This document shows, piece by piece, positions 49,801-57,853 of a DNA stretch of 64,000 nt. Origin of the DNA: a virus; IMG/VR virus record IMGVR_UViG_3300027797_000026, positions 1 through 64,000 of that record. One strand, given 5' to 3'. Position numbers and translations under genes: made by a program. The first letter of the stretch is position 1; each line of letters opens with the position of its first letter. Under the pieces are notes generated by a model, which saw only the letters and a program-made list of their open reading frames with translations, did not search any database and was not told where the DNA came from.

Positions 49801-52800
49801 AGCTAAATGCTTCAAAAGAAGCTGGAACAATAATTACTGAAGAAACTGTAGACGAACTGGCTAAAACAAACCCAAACATAAAAAAGGTTATTAATGGATC
49901 GGATACTATTGTTAGCGTTTGGCAAAAAATTAGATTGCAGGCTCAAGGTTTTAGTGGAGACCTTTCTAAACTAAGTGCTGAACAAGTTGGAGTAATTGCA
50001 AATGTATTTAATGCTATAGCTGCATCTGTTGAATCAACAAATAGAGCTGGAATACTTAAAGATCAATATGCAAATTTAGATAAGCTAAAAGGACAAATTT
50101 CAGACTATACTAAAGCTTTAAAGGGACAAACAGTAACCGAGCAGATATCTGACAGAAAAAGACTTTCAGCAATCAATAAACAAATAGAAGCTATCAATAA
50201 GCTTGCAGAAGCAAGAAAGAAAGCTTTGGCCGCTGCACAAGAAGATGCAGACTTGGGAAGACAAATTGAAAAGGTTAGACTTGAAATACAAAATGCAGTT
50301 TCAGTTGGAGATACTGAAAAGGCACAAAGTCTAAGAATTGATCTAGAGTCACTTACTTCACAGCAGCAAACAGATGCCCAAATGAAGGCAATAGATGCAG
50401 CTGCTGAAAAAGCAACTAAGCCTCTTAAAGCTGCAGCAGAAGCAATTTCAAGCAATCAACAAGACCTTGCAGATTCAGCTGCATTAGCAGGAGAAAGTTT
50501 AGATAAGCTGCAAAAGAAGTATGACAAACAAAAAACAGCAATTGACCTAGTCAATAATGCAATGACTGCACTTTATGGAAATGCAGATGCTGCTGGACAA
50601 TCAGTAGAAGATTATGTTAAGAGCAATAAAACAGCCGCCGCTGGATTTGTAGCTGCAATGGAAGCTGCCACTAACGCAGCAATGCCAAAATATAAAGAAG
50701 TAACTACTACAGAAGTAACAGCTAATGGTCCAGTTACAACTACTACAAAGGTTCCAATTTCTCCAGAGCAAAACGCCCTAGCCCTACTTCTTAAAGCTGG
50801 AACTACAGGTAAAGTAGATATGGCAATTGCAAACAGCATTAAGGGCGGAGCAAGCTTGTTTGATGTTGTTAAAGCTATTAAGACATATATTCCTAGCAAA
50901 AAAGATGGAAACGAAACATTTGGAAATGCTGTTTTAACTGGAACTGGAAAAGACGCATACGCTGCATATAAAAATGTTCTTTCACAAGGACAAAGCCAAA
51001 AACTACTGACAGCTACTGGCGGGATGTTTGAGGTATTTGAGTGGAATAAAAAATCTTATGTAGCTGACGCAACAACTGGAGTTATTTATCCTTATGATCA
51101 AGTTAATAAAATAATTGGTAAAAAAGCAGTTAGCAGACATGAAGGCGGTCCTATATCTGGTGCAGGAACAGCAACATCTGATTCTATTCCAGCAATGCTT
51201 TCAAACGGAGAATATGTAATAAGAGCATCAGCAGTTAAAAAATATGGTGTGGATCATTTTGATGCATTAAATCAGCAAAAATATGCAGATGGTGGACCAG
51301 TAAAACCTGGTTCTCGTCAGCAGCTTCCATTTTTCCCATGGCGTCCAGACCTACCAAACTACTGGAGTAATGGAAAGCCAACTGGCAATCCATACACTGG
51401 AAGGTGGGGAGAGCTAAGATACAATCCTTCAAAGGGTAAAGATATATGGGGCGGAACAGAACCTGGAAGCCATTTTACTGGAAACATTAAAGACAAGTCA
51501 GACTACTGGCATCAGATGGGCGAACAGCCAAGTAAATCTCGTGGTCCAGGAATGGGTATAGATAAAGATCCAATGCGTTATGCAGGCTCTGGAGCTTCTA
51601 TGGGGGGCATTGGAAGCGGCGTATATGGGTTTGGCCCACTATTTTTTGCAGAGGGCGGATTCTTTGGTGGAATAAAATCTTACTTTAATAAATTTGGTAA
51701 AAATAAAGAGTCTGTAGATAAAGCTCCTGGTACAAGAAAATATACTGAAGGAATAATCAGAGGCCTATACGACAATAATCCGCTTACTTATGGAATGAAT
51801 GCAATGAGTGGTAAGTTTAAGCTTGGTAGCAAATGGAGTAATTTTGCTTATTCTGTAGTAGGAAAACCAATTGAAGAAATAATTGCTGGAAGTGGAACTA
51901 AGGGAGATTTTGCTAATACAGCAATAAATCTTATACCTGGAGCAGGTTTAGCTAAAGGTCCTAAGATGGCAAAGAATATTAAAGATGCAAAATCCTGGAC
52001 ACATTATGCTCATCAATCACCAACAGAATTATTACCTAGTATAGGTAGACCAACTACTGCAATGCATCAGTATGGACCTGGAACGTATGGTTCACCCACT
52101 GGCACATTTGCTGGTGATACATTTGGAACAGGAGCACACAAGCTTAGCAATTCTCCGTTAGCTTGGATGAAAACTGCATTAGGAAGAGGCCCCGTAACAG
52201 AAGACCTGTTAGCTTCAGAAAGAGTTCTTTTCACAAAGGCAACTGGGAAAACTGCATATCCGTATGGAATAAGCGATGAGTTTGCTACATTCCTTCGCAG
52301 TAGAGGATACTCTGGCTATAAAACTGGAGACATTGTAACAAATTGGAATATAGGATATCCAGGATTTGGATTAAGTAATAATCTTGGAAAGATTCCTTTT
52401 GGCTCACGTCTTCCAAAAATTGAAGCTCCTATTCCAAATATTGTTCCTGACGGTTTAGTTCTTGCTAATGGCGGTCTAGTAAATATACCTAAATTTAAAA
52501 ATGGAATTAACGTAGTCCCACAGGATATGTTAGCAATGATTCACAAAAATGAATCTATAATTCCTGCCACAATGAATCCATTTAATCCAGATGCCGCAGC
52601 ATCAATGCCAAAATATAATTTTGGTCGATCTTCATTTAGCGTAAATGGCGGAGGAGAATCTGGAGCATCATATACCGTTAACCAAAACATATACGCATCT
52701 GAAGGAATGGATGTAGAGGCATTGTCTAATATGATTGTTAGAAAGGCTGAAGTTGTTATTGGACAAAAGGCTAAGGTTAATGTTAAAATGGTTGGACAGG

Positions 52801-52814
52801 GGAAGAATATATAA
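43809..52814 (+). CDS. Tape measure protein, 3001 aa
   Basis: Sets tail length and may help DNA pass the membrane. TTG start with AAGGAG upstream. Residues ~175-430 hold the phage tail tape measure domain (WAGRQLTVGLTVPLAAFGMA ... GLGANFKETIGIAADIAATG). Then come hydrophobic segments (near 540 and 1690-1780, the latter Gly-rich). GG-rich linkers NAGGQV, NRGGQV and EGGPIS, including the SDSIPAMLSNGEYVIRASAV motif, lie before the tail end. Near the C-terminus is an unusual domain (2710-2880) with YGPGTYGSPTG and GYSGYKTGDIVTNW. At about 0.15 nm per residue a tail near 450 nm is expected. Confidence 0.9.
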   Translation: MADQNIVTNITATANFSSLTAQLQAVTSQLLKLQATTIGLNKNLTSQVGVMNRQFDETMRSTGQFARHFVTLTSDVSKFGQNLDSGRMKLGQYFQTWQGHTRKTSSLVKELAKQQVMLENAVVQPLGKNAQGLMQYNVMVQSGLDVTKNKSALLRQELSIMNKVMNDGATGLINWGKNTQWAGRQLTVGLTVPLAAFGMAAAKAFRQADEELVRLTKVYGGLTATSSADLLQVRKDVIAVSRELASGLGANFKETIGIAADIAATGKQGAELIDSTRQTTRLAILGEVDRQDAMKATLAIQTAFGQNTMQLAESIDFLNAVENQTSTTLEDLVTAIPKAGPVVKALGGDVQDLALYLTAMREGGINASEGANALKSALASVINPTKVAKEMFMGLGIDLSGIVDKNAGNLTGTIMALKDSLDSLQPLQRARAIEQLFGKFQFARINALFENLGKEGSQTLQVLDLMKASTKDLASISERELKALTESASGKYRRALESVKADLAVVGEQFLKVGAFVLNAIDGIIKFIGNLPGPIKAVLGFIGGLTAIAGPIIMLTGVLGNFFGYIIKGVLALKNIGKGGTGFKLLTPELVAAASAAETVEQSFYSDTKAAATFSDAVLTLAASFEKLKQSAMSSTIATSNSMSTVAGNPVMGVGGRIVDKNNPLIGRPYSRDMSHLTPTGSLTPEQRARETIFSTVPGPKPVNQRISNSPQLYMDKDLPKIPGVTSVNGVSTGVVAAEAAKWHSMTAAIAMQSKAELAVLKTEIAATGTITASLADSYQALLPQMTKVTTLAAQETALIVQQLQAGKITVEAARAKIFALNAQVEAMIAQTATGVATAQARTLSLTTVPLTTQPVVNAAGRSNMKELFHKSETSKMVDVIARALGVRTSGAGYSMHTTKPRFNAGGQVESFGSGRTRVSGPSSISYDDRMGSVPLGGYVLNQNASMDPRNAALVSAAPSTYRNSGGNITALLTPKETVFGSGIQDNPELFAAVDSANNGIPLSSHMGGGNITLSRSNYGAINPVALAKILGQLFRRNPKLSREILKGRDLRLSGAEARAYQESAFGSALKSSSRALSREYYFVGNWGGRLRSSVNTALAHGAAKKADVVSDLMHSSSQAALPSLTRFLEVNKVSPDKIQFFTERARANIVSRLGGTGKIGEAEWSRVQHKEYLDIAKELKLKKQYFDSLNVPGQRRAHSTNPAARGIQAETPLNPYGTTDLAKLIAENDVNGTRYMGSYRNYGIEKINGEPTALAHMMPKFNRGGQVGGRIRTGQYNYGVMGNVLKGLAMRRIGATFGPTGAPKPSMYESAPWGVSSLSIKAAETLFANTGLRKHSQKLFYDKFAAALAKEKPYGYVKGPNGELKNALEPSSMDAVVRQAASDLMSDRRVFMQLSPIDRDIIRKKYLNFESKKDTPVTDALRKRIFGSDSPGFAAGGVVRRGKNSYGVKGNPAARAEQEAARRARAAAFTPAAGSAPVYQDGPLTGSRTTVIGNGGVRTNTYGVQGSLPYMPGLTIGHGALNKSQALLASAAKQIEMSLYALGTSIKKDAIMVGKTLRFSGDQIVIGARLMQGQIKTSIDTMATGFKTVGTVISNVVKQTASQIGAAAKMAATNLNALRASLFSPQVIAPRPPGALINPDRTFAQNSRQSFAANARYSTTAMLNPIQYTRSVLNKPKDPNKVPGQGMGGMAAGMGGMMVGQQIGQKVGGSTGGMIGSMGGYMAGMAAYSGAAKGFAALSASMGGAGFASTAVAAAGLVAPIAAVTAVVVAGVLAWKDYKKGQELNQATFGLTAEAAKKAGLRFTDFGKRVADVASDQRHLANTNKMIYESMKDGGTPFRISIEEYRALKKEVKETFAEQIAAIDRQPKEKVAGAVVRLKEQLIGAGMSAEEATKKIYTMLQLSNKKDQSISATIGNNKFSVITDSQSAAVSSVNSFGEATRNEGSVEKALSFNNALAATETGINDIIAKRERLVAKDLSGKTKSLSYSEAEKIMIDQLNASKEAGTIITEETVDELAKTNPNIKKVINGSDTIVSVWQKIRLQAQGFSGDLSKLSAEQVGVIANVFNAIAASVESTNRAGILKDQYANLDKLKGQISDYTKALKGQTVTEQISDRKRLSAINKQIEAINKLAEARKKALAAAQEDADLGRQIEKVRLEIQNAVSVGDTEKAQSLRIDLESLTSQQQTDAQMKAIDAAAEKATKPLKAAAEAISSNQQDLADSAALAGESLDKLQKKYDKQKTAIDLVNNAMTALYGNADAAGQSVEDYVKSNKTAAAGFVAAMEAATNAAMPKYKEVTTTEVTANGPVTTTTKVPISPEQNALALLLKAGTTGKVDMAIANSIKGGASLFDVVKAIKTYIPSKKDGNETFGNAVLTGTGKDAYAAYKNVLSQGQSQKLLTATGGMFEVFEWNKKSYVADATTGVIYPYDQVNKIIGKKAVSRHEGGPISGAGTATSDSIPAMLSNGEYVIRASAVKKYGVDHFDALNQQKYADGGPVKPGSRQQLPFFPWRPDLPNYWSNGKPTGNPYTGRWGELRYNPSKGKDIWGGTEPGSHFTGNIKDKSDYWHQMGEQPSKSRGPGMGIDKDPMRYAGSGASMGGIGSGVYGFGPLFFAEGGFFGGIKSYFNKFGKNKESVDKAPGTRKYTEGIIRGLYDNNPLTYGMNAMSGKFKLGSKWSNFAYSVVGKPIEEIIAGSGTKGDFANTAINLIPGAGLAKGPKMAKNIKDAKSWTHYAHQSPTELLPSIGRPTTAMHQYGPGTYGSPTGTFAGDTFGTGAHKLSNSPLAWMKTALGRGPVTEDLLASERVLFTKATGKTAYPYGISDEFATFLRSRGYSGYKTGDIVTNWNIGYPGFGLSNNLGKIPFGSRLPKIEAPIPNIVPDGLVLANGGLVNIPKFKNGINVVPQDMLAMIHKNESIIPATMNPFNPDAAASMPKYNFGRSSFSVNGGGESGASYTVNQNIYASEGMDVEALSNMIVRKAEVVIGQKAKVNVKMVGQGKNI

Positions 52815-53263
52815 TGGCAACTTTAATTTTACCAGCAGGAGCAGCCTTGTTTATACAAGATGTCGATAACGCATGGCAACAATTAACTGAACATAATAGG
52901 TCTCCTATAGCAATTGATACAGAGAGAATTGAGAAGACTTCTAGGATGGCCAATGGAAGCCTTAGAAAGCTGTTTATAGCCGATAAGAAGAGCATCTCTA
53001 CCTCCTGGAGCATGGTTCCTTCATACACCACTATGACCGTAGACGGAGGCTGGGGAGCAGAAAATATAAAAGACTTTTATTTAAGCGCTAAAGGGCAAGG
53101 CACATTTAACGTAAAAATTGCATATAACTCTACAAGAACAGAGACATTCCTTGCCTCATTTACTTCATGCTCAGCAAGTATGGTTAGAAGAAATGTTAAA
53201 GAAAAAGCGGCAGACACAGCACAAGTATTTTGGGATTTATCTATTTCACTGGAAGAAGTCTAA
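52814..53263 (+). CDS. Distal tail protein candidate, 149 aa
   Basis: Directly after the tape measure (TAATG), and with RKLFIADKKSISTSWSMVPS and a beta-rich C-terminal half it fits the distal-tail or minor-tail protein that closes the tube. Beta sandwich inferred. Confidence 0.65.
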   Translation: MATLILPAGAALFIQDVDNAWQQLTEHNRSPIAIDTERIEKTSRMANGSLRKLFIADKKSISTSWSMVPSYTTMTVDGGWGAENIKDFYLSAKGQGTFNVKIAYNSTRTETFLASFTSCSASMVRRNVKEKAADTAQVFWDLSISLEEV

Positions 53264-56200
53264 TGCAAACCGTAAGCCCCTCAACCTTAAGTTTAATTAA
53301 TGAGTCTGCATCTTATTCAATGTCGGGCGGATGCTGGCTAGAATATAATATGAACGATTTAATTTTAGGCGCTAAAGTAAGAGGGCCAAATGGAACTGAT
53401 GAAAATCCAGAAGGTACTCTTCAAATAACACAAACTGTTAATGGTAAAACATACTACCCATATAAAAAACTATTCCCCTTAACAAATATAATAGATCCAA
53501 GAAGACCTTCTTCTGCGGGCATAAGCTATTTTTTATTAAACAAAATGGTACCAGTTGCTATACCAAAATATAATGTTTCAAAAGAACTTCCCTCCAGACT
53601 TTATTTTGCCAGTGCAAAGAATCAGTATAAGTATTTCTTGGCTGGACCAGCAGAAAACCTTTCTCTGCCTAACTGTAATATTAATGTAGAGTACCCAGTA
53701 TTAAAAACAGCTGTAGCAAATGTTATAGTTGTTAAATTTGAAACTTCATACTCAAAGCCAGTCAGCTGGTCAATTAAAATAAAAAACCATCAGGACGTAG
53801 AGGCGACTATATTTACAAATACAGTTGTATCAAGTAGCAACACAGGAGTATTTGAACTTTATTACAATGGTGGTCTTTGGTCAAGCCCCTCTTCATGGTC
53901 AACTACAAAATTTACAACACCATCAGTTCCAGTAGATATTAAAAACATTACTGTAACAGTAAGCACAATTAGCAAGGCAAACTCATACCTAGGAGTTATT
54001 GAAATAGGAGCAAGATACATACAAGATGTTTCTGATAGAGTAATTTCTTTTCAGGCTTCAAAAATGTCTTCAGATAGTTCATCTGGAATTGTTCCAGTAG
54101 GAGCAGTAACAGCAAACGCCTTATCCTTATCCCTAGAAGGATTTGATAAAAAGGGAATAGAGTACGATAAAACTTACGCATTTAATAAGAACAATATTAA
54201 TTTATATAAAAACGTTAAGATGATTCCATTTAATAAAATAGGATCAGATATGATTTTTCAAGGAGTATTTTATATAGATTCTTTTAGTATATCTGAGTTT
54301 GGAGATATTGATATTCAGGGACTAGACGGAGCCAAATTTTTACAAGAAATATTAGCTCCAGATATTGTAATTCAAAATGCTCCGTCACAGGCAATCATTA
54401 GAAGGCTATTGGACGGCATAGGATTTACTTCTTATAACTTTAATACATATGCAAAAGACAGTACAGACTTAACCGATACAGCTACCATAGTCCCGCTATT
54501 TTGGTATACAGAAGATACAAAGACAGTCTGGGAACATATACAGGATTTATGTAGAGACACACAAATGATAGCTACATTTGATAACAACGACATACTTCAA
54601 TTCTATCCTAGAGACTATCTGTTTGATAAAACAAGAGGAACTAACTTTAAGTTTAGAAGCGAAAAAAAATTATTAAATCTACCCAATATAATGTCTATGA
54701 ATAAAGAAACAGTGCCTTCAGTTAAGGCAGTTAAAGTAATTTATTCTCCAATAATAAGCACAAACTATTCTGGTTCTTCAGACAACCTTTACGTTTCTCC
54801 ACCATCAGCAATTGGTGCAGCCGCCTTACAATCTACTTTATTAGCAACACCACCTGTTACAGTAGACGCCCCATTAGGAATGGTTACTCTCGCACCAATA
54901 AGCGTGTACAGTTCTTTGGCCGACACATCTTTTTATAATAAGTCTGGATATTTTTTAATAAATAATGAAATAATTAAATATGATGCAATTGAATTTCAAT
55001 ACGAGCCTATTTCTGCACCGAACACTCTTATAAAAAAATGGATTACTTCTGACTCAGATATAGCAAAGTGGCTGGGAGAAAGTAAAATAGGTTCTTTTAA
55101 GTCAACGCTAAGGTATAGAATTAAAGAAAGAAATTCATTTAATGCTACTGGTAAAGGGGTTGGTGTTGGAGAAACTCATAATGTAAATATTGATACGCTA
55201 AAAAATGAATGGGCAGGCTCCAGACTCAACCTACTTGCAAAAACAAATGTAGGAGATCAATCAGTCTTTTCATTAAAGCAAACAGATAGTTCAGGCACCG
55301 AAACATCAAGGTCGCTACTTACAATTGTTGCTCCCCCAGCATCTAAAGAATACTATTGTGCATCAATTACTCCAGATACCGTTAACATATCTACAGAAGA
55401 ATATTTTTCTGTAGGAACTGCATTGTTTTTTAAACTTGCACAGGATAGGTTTGGAAGAGTAACTGGAGAGCAGAAAGTATCTGCTGCATTAGGAATAGGG
55501 CTTGACTCTAATAATTTAAATGGCTACATATTAAAAATTTCAACTTCACAAAATGTTGCAATTAAAGGACTAGAGTCTAAAGACGTTCAGCTGTGGAAGA
55601 TTGTAGACGGTAAAGAAACAAAAATTACGGATACGCAAAAGACTGAAGATAATTCAATTACTGGAGTATCTGGCGGAAAGTTTTATAGAATAGATGTAAA
55701 AGTATCTAAAGCAACAGCTGGCCAAAAAATATTTAAAATTAAATTTAATAATCAAGTCATTACGGCAACCGATGAATTCCCTTTAGCAATAACCCCAAAG
55801 ATCTCACTGATTGGAATTGAAGGAGAAGCAGCTTTTGACTATGCATACTGCTCTTCTTTAACTAAAAATGAATTTAACTCTTCTACCTCATACGACAACT
55901 ACGGTTCATATATTTCAGCATCAAACGCCCTACAGAATTTGTTTGGAGATTTTGTTTTTACTGGATCTAATTCTTCTTCTAAGGCTCCATGGATAAAAGA
56001 GTTTGGGCCAGTAGCAAGAGAAATAAAAAAAATATCAACTAAGTATTCAACAAGGCCAGGGCTTGTTAAATATCCTCAGATAATATTAAATCCAAACGTT
56101 ACCCTTATAGGGTATAACGCAAACTCTTTTGGAATAGAGGCCTACATACTAAATAACACTGGCGCATTTGTTGACATAGCAGATGGCGGAGAAAAAAGCT

Positions 56201-56571
56201 TTATTGTTGTTGGAGAAACAATAACAACGTTAGACCCATTTGAGTATATAGACCCATTACTTTCTTCAACTAAAAATGAAGAGCAGGTAGCCTTTGAGTC
56301 CACATGGATACAAAAAGAAGAAGAGGCAAAAAAATTATCTGAATGGATGAGAACTCAGTGGTCAAATCAACAGACTGTTCTTACCCTTGATATTTTCCCA
56401 AACCCTATTCTTGAGATAGGGGATATTGTAGAAATATCCTATCCTAATAACTTAGTCTATTCTACAGAGGATACAGGCAAAACGGCAGGCAAGTATATAT
56501 TATTGGACATAGAGCAAGCCTATAGTTCTGACCCATCTACAAGAATAACGTGCAGGTCGATTTATGTTTAA
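53263..56571 (+). CDS. Baseplate / tail hub protein, 1102 aa
   Basis: Start at 53263 (MQTVSPSTLS) by the TAATG with the previous gene; a reading from 53230 is longer. Large, beta-rich, with LQFYPRDYLFDKTRGTNFKF typical of the phage hub (gp27-like) core and a C-terminal DIFPNPILEIGDIVEISYPN domain. A Siphovirus tail-associated tip protein that may carry the receptor binders or cell-wall contact. Confidence 0.7.
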   Translation: MQTVSPSTLSLINESASYSMSGGCWLEYNMNDLILGAKVRGPNGTDENPEGTLQITQTVNGKTYYPYKKLFPLTNIIDPRRPSSAGISYFLLNKMVPVAIPKYNVSKELPSRLYFASAKNQYKYFLAGPAENLSLPNCNINVEYPVLKTAVANVIVVKFETSYSKPVSWSIKIKNHQDVEATIFTNTVVSSSNTGVFELYYNGGLWSSPSSWSTTKFTTPSVPVDIKNITVTVSTISKANSYLGVIEIGARYIQDVSDRVISFQASKMSSDSSSGIVPVGAVTANALSLSLEGFDKKGIEYDKTYAFNKNNINLYKNVKMIPFNKIGSDMIFQGVFYIDSFSISEFGDIDIQGLDGAKFLQEILAPDIVIQNAPSQAIIRRLLDGIGFTSYNFNTYAKDSTDLTDTATIVPLFWYTEDTKTVWEHIQDLCRDTQMIATFDNNDILQFYPRDYLFDKTRGTNFKFRSEKKLLNLPNIMSMNKETVPSVKAVKVIYSPIISTNYSGSSDNLYVSPPSAIGAAALQSTLLATPPVTVDAPLGMVTLAPISVYSSLADTSFYNKSGYFLINNEIIKYDAIEFQYEPISAPNTLIKKWITSDSDIAKWLGESKIGSFKSTLRYRIKERNSFNATGKGVGVGETHNVNIDTLKNEWAGSRLNLLAKTNVGDQSVFSLKQTDSSGTETSRSLLTIVAPPASKEYYCASITPDTVNISTEEYFSVGTALFFKLAQDRFGRVTGEQKVSAALGIGLDSNNLNGYILKISTSQNVAIKGLESKDVQLWKIVDGKETKITDTQKTEDNSITGVSGGKFYRIDVKVSKATAGQKIFKIKFNNQVITATDEFPLAITPKISLIGIEGEAAFDYAYCSSLTKNEFNSSTSYDNYGSYISASNALQNLFGDFVFTGSNSSSKAPWIKEFGPVAREIKKISTKYSTRPGLVKYPQIILNPNVTLIGYNANSFGIEAYILNNTGAFVDIADGGEKSFIVVGETITTLDPFEYIDPLLSSTKNEEQVAFESTWIQKEEEAKKLSEWMRTQWSNQQTVLTLDIFPNPILEIGDIVEISYPNNLVYSTEDTGKTAGKYILLDIEQAYSSDPSTRITCRSIYV

Positions 56572-56576
56572 TGAAA

Positions 56577-56585
56577 TGGTAGAAT
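56577..56585 (+). promoter_or_regulatory. Leaderless promoter of 125-aa gene
   Basis: TGGTAGAAT then six bases and ATG at 56592. Confidence 0.65.
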
Positions 56586-56591
56586 CTTTAT

Positions 56592-56969
56592 ATGGTTAGA
56601 AAAAATCCTAAAATAGGAAAATCTCAAATAGCTGGTGGAATCAAAGTCCAACTGCCACTAGACTCACCCCTAATTGGTATATTAAAAACAGATCAATACG
56701 ATGTTGTAAATCTATATACAAACGAGGTAGATAAGACTTATGTTCCAGAAGACCCCTTTGAACCACCAGAACCACCTCCAGAACCAGCCCTAGCTCCTAA
56801 CTTAGAAGACATTACTCTTATAGGAAAAACAGGCAAACGATATTCTTCTGGAGCAATAATTACTGACCCAGAAATATACTATGACTCAAATAACAATAGG
56901 TTTCTTAAAGTTACCTTTGAAGTAAAAAACAGCGTAGGAGATATCGTAAAGGGGGCTGTTATAATATGA
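56592..56969 (+). CDS. Proline-rich tail protein, 125 aa
   Basis: Residues 50-75 are Pro/Glu-rich (EDPFEPPEPPPEPALAP) between two small domains; a flexible linker or another possible oxygenase target. Not otherwise recognised. ATGA coupling to the next gene. Confidence 0.6.
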   Translation: MVRKNPKIGKSQIAGGIKVQLPLDSPLIGILKTDQYDVVNLYTNEVDKTYVPEDPFEPPEPPPEPALAPNLEDITLIGKTGKRYSSGAIITDPEIYYDSNNNRFLKVTFEVKNSVGDIVKGAVII

Positions 56970-57853
56970 TAACAAAATTTGGTAAAAGATTTATTACTTC
57001 TTATTTAGCAAATGGGCTTAACTTTAATCAAAAAGATATTGCAATAGGAATAGGCTCAACAGCAGCAACCGTAAACGACACAGATCTGCAATTTGAATTT
57101 TATAGAACTGGAGTAAGTTTAGGAAGCATAGACATACAGACAAATACCTCTACTGGCCAAACAACTTATGCTGTAGTGTATAAAGCTACCCTACCAACAG
57201 ATGCAGAAGGAATTATTTCAGAAATTGGAATCTTTCCCACAGCCTTTGCTCAAAACACAGACTACTCTTCAAAATATATATCTTCATTTGAGAATGCATC
57301 TTCTTGGCTTGACAGTGCTGGTAACCAGCCAACAACAGTTTCAACTCCAACTCCAAAAATAGGATCTTCATTTTTTACGGTATCTGCTGTTAGCGGTGGA
57401 TCTAAATCGTATAGCCTAGATACAATATTTGATATTTCTGGATACGGTGTAGATGACAGTATAAGTTTTGCATTTTATCAATCTGATTTAAACTTAGATT
57501 ATGTTTATGCAAGATTCTACAGCTCCGCCTCCAATTATAAAGAGGTTAGATTTTCTGGAGCTACGTCTATTGGGCATAAGGTATTAACCACTAAGTTGTC
57601 AAATCTTTTTAACTCAGCATTTACTTCAGCTGGAACAACAGACTTTGCTAACATAATAAAGATTGAGGTTGGAGCAAAAGCCAAAACTTCTGTCTCTACG
57701 ACAGTGCTTTTAGATGGACTAAGACTTAATGATGATGATAGATATAATCCACAGTATGGACTTATAAGTAGATCAGTTCTTTCTAGCCCAATAGTAAAGT
57801 TGCTGGGAGTAGAAATGGACATAGAATATAAAATCAATTTAGGGTTTTTATAA
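56966..57853 (+). CDS. Tail protein with CBM-like domain, 295 aa
   Basis: KDIAIGIGSTAATVNDTDLQ and SEIGIFPTAFAQN belong to a widespread tail baseplate/fibre N-terminal domain. Residues ~115-245 look like a jelly-roll carbohydrate-binding module (KYISSFENASSWLDSAG ... VLLDGLRLND). Probably binds a cell-surface glycan. Confidence 0.7.
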   Translation: MITKFGKRFITSYLANGLNFNQKDIAIGIGSTAATVNDTDLQFEFYRTGVSLGSIDIQTNTSTGQTTYAVVYKATLPTDAEGIISEIGIFPTAFAQNTDYSSKYISSFENASSWLDSAGNQPTTVSTPTPKIGSSFFTVSAVSGGSKSYSLDTIFDISGYGVDDSISFAFYQSDLNLDYVYARFYSSASNYKEVRFSGATSIGHKVLTTKLSNLFNSAFTSAGTTDFANIIKIEVGAKAKTSVSTTVLLDGLRLNDDDRYNPQYGLISRSVLSSPIVKLLGVEMDIEYKINLGFL

